Source: JAICIG01 sp035532215 | GTDB lineage: Bacteria; Planctomycetota; Planctomycetia; Pirellulales; JAICIG01 | Direction: 5' to 3' | Length of the DNA: 11,363 nt | Assembly (NCBI GenBank): GCA_035532215.1 | Contig: DATKRK010000110.1 | Coordinates: forward strand, 1-11,363 | Shown: positions 5,755-11,363 of the stretch, in pieces | Position numbering within the stretch: position 1 is the first letter of the stretch | Layout of the letters: each line of letters starts with the position of its first letter | Translations under genes and position numbers: made by a program | The notes under the pieces: generated by a model | Databases searched by the model: none | What the model was told of the DNA's origin: nothing | What the model saw: the letters and a program-made list of their open reading frames with translations, nothing else

Positions 5755-5761
5755 AAAGGAG
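5755..5761 (+). promoter_or_regulatory. Strong ribosome binding site of dnaK
   Basis: AAAGGAG ends 10 nt before the dnaK ATG (5772). It is one of the few clear ribosome sites in the window. A 5-bp GC hairpin (CGCCG-ATTC-CGGCG, 5740-5753) ends one base before it. Confidence 0.8.
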
Positions 5762-5771
5762 TATTTGAGAT

Positions 5772-7688
5772 ATGGCACAAGGTGAACGAATCATCGGCAT
5801 CGACTTGGGCACCACCAATTCCGTCGTCGCAGTGATGGAAGGCGGCGATCCCAAAGTCATTCCCAACCAAGAAGGCAATCGCCTGACTCCGAGCGTGGTG
5901 GCCTTCACCGATAAAGGCGACGTGCTGGTCGGCGAACCGGCGCGGCGGCAAGCAGTCACCAATCCGACGCGCACGATTTACTCGATCAAGCGGTTCATGG
6001 GCCGGCGGCACAGCGAAGTCGCCAGCGAAGAAAAAATCGTGCCGTACACGGTCGTCGGCGGGCCGAGCGATTACGTCAAAGTCAAAGTCGGCGACCAGGA
6101 ATTCACTCCGCCGGAAATCTCCGCCAAGACTCTGCGCAAGCTGAAAGAGTCGGCCGAGGCCTATTTGGGCCACAAGGTGAACAAGGCCGTAATTACCGTG
6201 CCGGCCTATTTCAACGACGCCCAGCGACAAGCCACCAAGGACGCCGGGCAGATCGCCGGCTTGGAAGTGGCCCGCATCATCAACGAGCCGACCGCGGCCG
6301 CCATGGCTTACGGGCTCGACAAGAAGAAAGCCGAAAAGATCGTGGTCTTCGACCTCGGCGGCGGCACGTTCGACGTTTCCGTGTTGCAGGTCGACGACGG
6401 CTTGTTCCGCGTCATCAGCACCAACGGCGATACCCACCTGGGCGGCGACGACTTCGACCAAGTGCTCATCAACCACGTGGCCGACGAATTCAAAAAAGAG
6501 CAGGGCATCGACCTGCGCAAAGACACGATGGCCTTGCAGCGTTTGCAGGAAGCCTGCGAGAAGGCCAAGAAAGAGCTCAGCTCGCAGAGCACGACCGATA
6601 TCAACCTGCCGTTCATTACGGCCGACGCCAGCGGCCCGAAGCACTTGCAGATGAACATCACCCGCAGCAAGTTCGAGCAGTTGGAAGACCACCTCATCGA
6701 GCGCTGCCGCGGGCCGGTGCTGCAGGCCCTGAAGGATGCCAAGCTGCCGCCGAGCGAGATCGACGAAGTCGTGCTCGTGGGCGGCTCGACGCGCGTGCCG
6801 AAGGTGCAGGAACTGGTCAAGAAGCTGTTCGACAAAGAGCCGCACAAGGGCGTCAACCCCGACGAAGTCGTGGCCGTCGGCGCCGCGATCCAGGGCGGCG
6901 TGCTGGCCGGCGAAGTCAAGGACGTGCTGCTGTTGGACGTGACGCCGCTGTCGCTGGGCATTGAAACCCTAGGCGGCATCATGACGAAGCTCATCGAGCG
7001 CAATACCACGATTCCGACCGAGAAGAAAAACGTCTTCAGCACGGCCGACGACAACCAGACGGCCGTGACGGTCCGCGTGTTCCAAGGCGATCGCGAGATG
7101 GCGGCCGACAACCGCTTACTCGGCCAGTTCAACCTGGAGGGCATTCCGCCGGCCCCGCGCGGCATGCCGCAAATCGAGGTCAAATTCGACATCGACGCCA
7201 ATGGCATCCTGAACGTCTCGGCCAAGGAACTGGGCACGGGCAAGGAACAGACCGTGCGAATCGAGCAATCGAGCGGCTTGAACGAGCAGGAGATCGAGCG
7301 GATGCGCAAAGACGCCGAATCGCACGCCGCCGAAGACAAGCAGAAACGCGAGTTGGCCGAGTCGCGCAATCACGCCGACTCGATGTGCTTCCAGTTGGAA
7401 AAACTGATGACGGAGCACGCCGAGAAGCTCAGCGAAAGCGACAAGGCGCCTCTCGAAGCGGCCATCAAGAAGGCGCGCGAAGCGGCCCAGGGCTCGGACG
7501 TGCAGGCCATCAAGTCGGCCGTGTCCGAACTGGAGCAAGCTTCGCACGCCTTCAGCAAGACGTTGTACGAAACCGGCGCGAAGGCAGGGGCCGATGCGGG
7601 CGCCGCGCCTGGACCCGACGGCTCGGCCGCCGGCGGTTCGGAAGAGGACGCCATCGACGCCGAGTTCGAAGTCAAGGATTCGCAGTAA
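5772..7688 (+). CDS. dnaK: Chaperone protein DnaK (Hsp70)
   Basis: ATP-driven Hsp70 chaperone that binds exposed hydrophobic segments of unfolded proteins in the cytoplasm; it works with DnaJ and GrpE and hands aggregates to ClpB. The 638-residue product has the same length as E. coli DnaK. ATPase domain: IDLGTTNS (10-17), IKRF with the catalytic Lys73, VPAYFNDAQRQATKDAG (143-159), DLGGGTFDVS (194-203, with Thr199) and VLVGGSTRVP (334-343). The interdomain linker is VLLLDVTPLSLG (385-396), the substrate-binding domain runs to about 505 and the helical lid to about 605. A Gly/Ala-rich tail ends in the conserved DAEFEVKD. ATG 5772 is preceded by a strong AAAGGAG. clpB follows on the same strand after 254 bp; dnaJ and grpE are not in the window. 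Planctomycetes often carry several dnaK genes, so this may not be the only one. Confidence 0.98.
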   Translation: MAQGERIIGIDLGTTNSVVAVMEGGDPKVIPNQEGNRLTPSVVAFTDKGDVLVGEPARRQAVTNPTRTIYSIKRFMGRRHSEVASEEKIVPYTVVGGPSDYVKVKVGDQEFTPPEISAKTLRKLKESAEAYLGHKVNKAVITVPAYFNDAQRQATKDAGQIAGLEVARIINEPTAAAMAYGLDKKKAEKIVVFDLGGGTFDVSVLQVDDGLFRVISTNGDTHLGGDDFDQVLINHVADEFKKEQGIDLRKDTMALQRLQEACEKAKKELSSQSTTDINLPFITADASGPKHLQMNITRSKFEQLEDHLIERCRGPVLQALKDAKLPPSEIDEVVLVGGSTRVPKVQELVKKLFDKEPHKGVNPDEVVAVGAAIQGGVLAGEVKDVLLLDVTPLSLGIETLGGIMTKLIERNTTIPTEKKNVFSTADDNQTAVTVRVFQGDREMAADNRLLGQFNLEGIPPAPRGMPQIEVKFDIDANGILNVSAKELGTGKEQTVRIEQSSGLNEQEIERMRKDAESHAAEDKQKRELAESRNHADSMCFQLEKLMTEHAEKLSESDKAPLEAAIKKAREAAQGSDVQAIKSAVSELEQASHAFSKTLYETGAKAGADAGAAPGPDGSAAGGSEEDAIDAEFEVKDSQ

Positions 7689-7718
7689 TCTCGATGATGC
7701 CGGAGACGCGGGGGATTG

Positions 7719-7897
7719 AACCACAGAGACACAGAGGCGCAGAGAGACGAAGAAGAGACGGAAAGCGATCTTGAAAGATTGAATCCGGTTTTTGATTCAG
7801 GCCGCTATCTGACAATCCCGAGCGGATCCAGTTCAAAAACAATCTCTCGTCAATTCTCTGCTTTTGTATCTCTCTGTGCCTCTGTGTCTCTGTGGTT
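7719..7897. repeat. Long inverted repeat between dnaK and clpB
   Basis: Arms at 7719-7747 and 7869-7897 are complementary at 28 of 29 positions and enclose 121 bp. The motif is built of CACAGAGACACAGAGGC. It begins 30 bp after the dnaK stop and ends 45 bp before the clpB ATG, so a read-through transcript would fold into a large hairpin between the two cistrons. The enclosed stretch holds a small GAATC/GATTC stem (7781-7798). This motif is familiar as a dispersed repeat in planctomycetes and other environmental bacteria; that is from memory. Confidence 0.8.
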
Positions 7898-7942
7898 AAA
7901 CAACAACCAACGTGGTTCCCAACCACGGCAGATGTTACTTAT

Positions 7943-10606
<2,664 letters not shown>

Positions 10607-10623
10607 GATCGCATCCGCACAAA

Positions 10624-10646
10624 GTAGCAGGCATGCTCCGCATGCC
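10624..10646 (+). repeat. REP-like unit 4 (variant stem)
   Basis: GTAG (10624-10627), CA, then GGCATGC-TCC-GCATGCC (10630-10646). Compared with units 1-3, two adjacent stem pairs differ and both partners changed, so pairing is preserved while the TCC loop and GTAG are unchanged. It starts 17 nt after the clpB stop codon. Confidence 0.75.
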
Positions 10647-10681
10647 GTAAAGCTGCCGCACGGGAGGGGGGGCACTCGCCA

Positions 10682-10804
10682 AGCGCCTCTTCAAGTCGGC
10701 GTTGACAGCCGGGTGGCTGAGCCTTGGCGAAGCCCCAGTTCGCTGGGGCATCGCTTCGCTCTGCTGCCAGGCGCCCAGCCATCAAATGGCTTTGAAGAGG
10801 CGCT
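10682..10804. repeat. 123-bp multi-hairpin element bounded by 13-bp inverted repeats
   Basis: Terminal arms at 10682-10694 and 10792-10804 are perfectly complementary over 13 bp (AGCGCCTCTTCAA). Between them lie further hairpins: CAGCC-GGGT-GGCTG (10706-10719); GCCCCAG-TTCG-CTGGGGC (10732-10749), which sits inside an outer GCGAAG/CTTCGC pairing (10727-10732 with 10754-10759); and AGCCAT-CAA-ATGGCT (10777-10791). The last overlaps the right terminal arm by no more than its edge. The layout is a closed stem with several arms, as in a structured RNA or a small palindromic repeat element. No coding potential is seen. Confidence 0.6.
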
Positions 10805-10818
10805 AGCCAGGCAGAAAC

Positions 10819-10841
10819 GGCACATGGAATGTGCCCTTTAC
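10819..10841 (-). repeat. REP-like unit 5 (degenerate), at the end of the DUF6800-like gene
   Basis: On the minus strand GTAA (10841-10838), AG, then GGCACAT-TCC-ATGTGCC (10835-10819). The loop and stem length match units 1-4, and the innermost pair is changed on both sides (C-G to T-A). The tetranucleotide is GTAA instead of GTAG. It begins 5 nt after the stop codon of the small minus-strand gene and is followed by GTTTCT, so it could act as a weak transcription terminator. Confidence 0.6.
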
Positions 10842-10846
10842 GCGCG

Positions 10847-11041
10847 TTAGCGATCCTGGCTGGTAAGTTGCCAGTTGGCGATGATCGTTTCGCAGCCGGG
10901 CGTCATGTTGCGGAGCTTCTCGGCGATCATCGCCTTTTCCGAAAAGGTCGCCTTCTTGAGCTTCTTGGAGAAGTGATTCAGTTTCTTGCGGCGATGACGG
11001 CGCCGCTTGATTTCCTTATGGCGTTCGCTGATGCCACCCAC
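10847..11041 (-). CDS. Small basic DUF6800-like protein
   Basis: The 64-residue product opens MGGISERHKEI, continues with a strongly basic stretch (KRRRHRRKK, about 12-20) and then a region with SEKAMIAEKLRNMTPG (about 34-49) and IIANWQL. This pattern matches from memory a small family confined to planctomycetes and annotated DUF6800. Its function is unknown; the basic helix could bind nucleic acid or the ribosome, but that is speculation. The start is GTG at 11041 with a purine-rich GAAAGG 10 nt upstream. The stop is TAA at 10849-10847, closely followed by a REP-like hairpin that may end the transcript. It converges on clpB. The frame is short, but the family resemblance, ribosome site and 3' hairpin support it as a real gene. 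An antisense frame over the same bases has no recognisable features. Confidence 0.75.
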   Translation of the reverse strand: MGGISERHKEIKRRRHRRKKLNHFSKKLKKATFSEKAMIAEKLRNMTPGCETIIANWQLTSQDR

Positions 11042-11363
11042 GTGTGCTCTGCCTTTCTGTCGCCCGCCAATTTGCCGCGGACTGCCGGAACTTTAGATCG
11101 GTTTGGGCTTGCGGCCATCCGCCAGCCATGTCGAGTCGTGTTTTCTAGCACGAACCGGCGGCCGGGTCAACGCGGGAGTCGCAATCCCAACCGAAGGATT
11201 ACGGGAACCACGGATTTCACGGAGCGGCGAAGCCGCAACCAAAGTCGCTTTTCGCTCCGCGAAAAAGGCGCCTTTTTCGCGGAGCGAAAAGCGACTTTCT
11301 GGAGCCTGAGTTTGAATTTCCTGCCGCGAAACCCGGCTTGACCCTCAGGGCGAAATCTTCGCG
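11042..11363. other. Gene-free right end with palindromes
   Basis: About 320 bp upstream of the DUF6800-like gene with no gene that I can support. It holds the presumed leader of that gene, a GCGGC-GAA-GCCGC hairpin (11224-11236) similar to the one at 5-19, a CCACGGAT fragment (11208-11215) related to the repeats at the left end, and a 58-bp perfect palindrome (11241-11298). I see no recognisable promoter. Confidence 0.6.
11241..11298. repeat. 58-bp perfect palindrome
   Basis: Positions 11241-11269 are the exact reverse complement of 11270-11298, with no spacer; the centre is GGC|GCC. Pairing stops at both outer ends. Each half itself contains a 7-bp hairpin with a three-base loop: TTTTCGC-TCC-GCGAAAA (11249-11265) and its mirror (11274-11290). 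The whole is therefore two inverted TCC-loop hairpins placed head to head. It may be a dispersed palindromic repeat. Confidence 0.85.

Larger units (their letters stand above)
5336..5771. other. Divergent pheA/dnaK control region
   Basis: 436 bp without a gene between two divergent starts. It contains the pheA promoter on the minus strand, a candidate dnaK promoter, a 10-bp palindrome GCGAATTCGC (5454-5463), a 10-nt direct repeat (5422-5431 and 5668-5677), a 14-bp tandem duplication (5637-5664) and small hairpins in the presumed dnaK leader (5631-5643, 5740-5753). I searched it for a CIRCE operator and found none. Confidence 0.6.
10607..10846. other. Convergent intergenic region between clpB and the DUF6800-like gene
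   Basis: 240 bp without a gene. It is almost entirely palindromic: REP-like unit 4 (10624-10646), a 123-bp element closed by 13-bp perfect inverted repeats (10682-10804) and REP-like unit 5 (10819-10841). The two REP-like units face each other. I see no promoter or reading frame of interest. Confidence 0.65.

Noticed and set aside
5398..5771. Search for a CIRCE operator (HrcA site) upstream of dnaK
   Set aside because: Only a poor half-match to the right arm occurs (TAGTGCTCA at 5617-5625); no left arm lies 9 bp before it.
7770..7776. CTTGAAA upstream of clpB, identical to the sigma-32 -35 consensus
   Set aside because: No CCCAT-like -10 lies 13-15 bp downstream, and the site sits inside a repeat-bounded element; a heat-shock promoter is not supported.
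7892..7942. Upstream GTG start extending clpB by 17 residues
   Set aside because: The codon lies inside the right arm of the dispersed repeat and the added residues match nothing in ClpB; MAFRFEKLT is the family-like start.
10829..11341. 170-residue plus-strand open frame across the right end
   Set aside because: It runs antisense through the DUF6800-like gene and then through the 58-bp palindrome, with no family resemblance.

Overview
The window looks like a GC-rich chromosomal segment from a planctomycete, probably Pirellulales-like. This rests on a 64-residue arginine/lysine-rich protein of a type I know from that phylum (DUF6800-like), the scarcity of clear Shine-Dalgarno sites, and spacers packed with short dispersed palindromic repeats. 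The phylum call is inference, not a database result. No mobile-element protein, tRNA, rRNA or CRISPR array is visible.

Layout. 1-517 has no gene and is filled with repeats. 518-5335 holds five minus-strand genes, transcribed in the order pheA (prephenate dehydratase with a chorismate-mutase-like N-terminus), aroF (DAHP synthase), tpiA (triosephosphate isomerase), secG (translocase subunit), yicC (endoribonuclease family). The gaps are 81-229 bp, so this is a loose cluster and not a tight operon. 5336-5771 is a divergent control region with a good minus-strand promoter for pheA and a candidate extended -10 promoter for dnaK. 5772-10606 holds dnaK and clpB on the plus strand. 10607-10846 is a gene-free convergent region. 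10847-11041 is the DUF6800-like gene on the minus strand. 11042-11363 is gene-free and holds a 58-bp perfect palindrome.

How the genes work together. aroF and pheA supply the first step of the shikimate pathway and the step(s) from chorismate/prephenate towards phenylalanine. tpiA is central glycolysis, and its neighbourhood with secG is common in bacteria. DnaK and ClpB form the bichaperone disaggregase; no dnaJ or grpE is in the window.

Most interesting non-coding signal. A family of 17-nt hairpins with a TCC loop and compensatory stem changes, four of five preceded by GTAG, has the architecture of REP sequences mobilised by RAYT transposases. The copies sit next to stop codons, and one shares the TAG stop of tpiA. 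I found no convincing new protein system; the novelty, if any, lies in these repeats and in the degenerate chorismate mutase domain of PheA.
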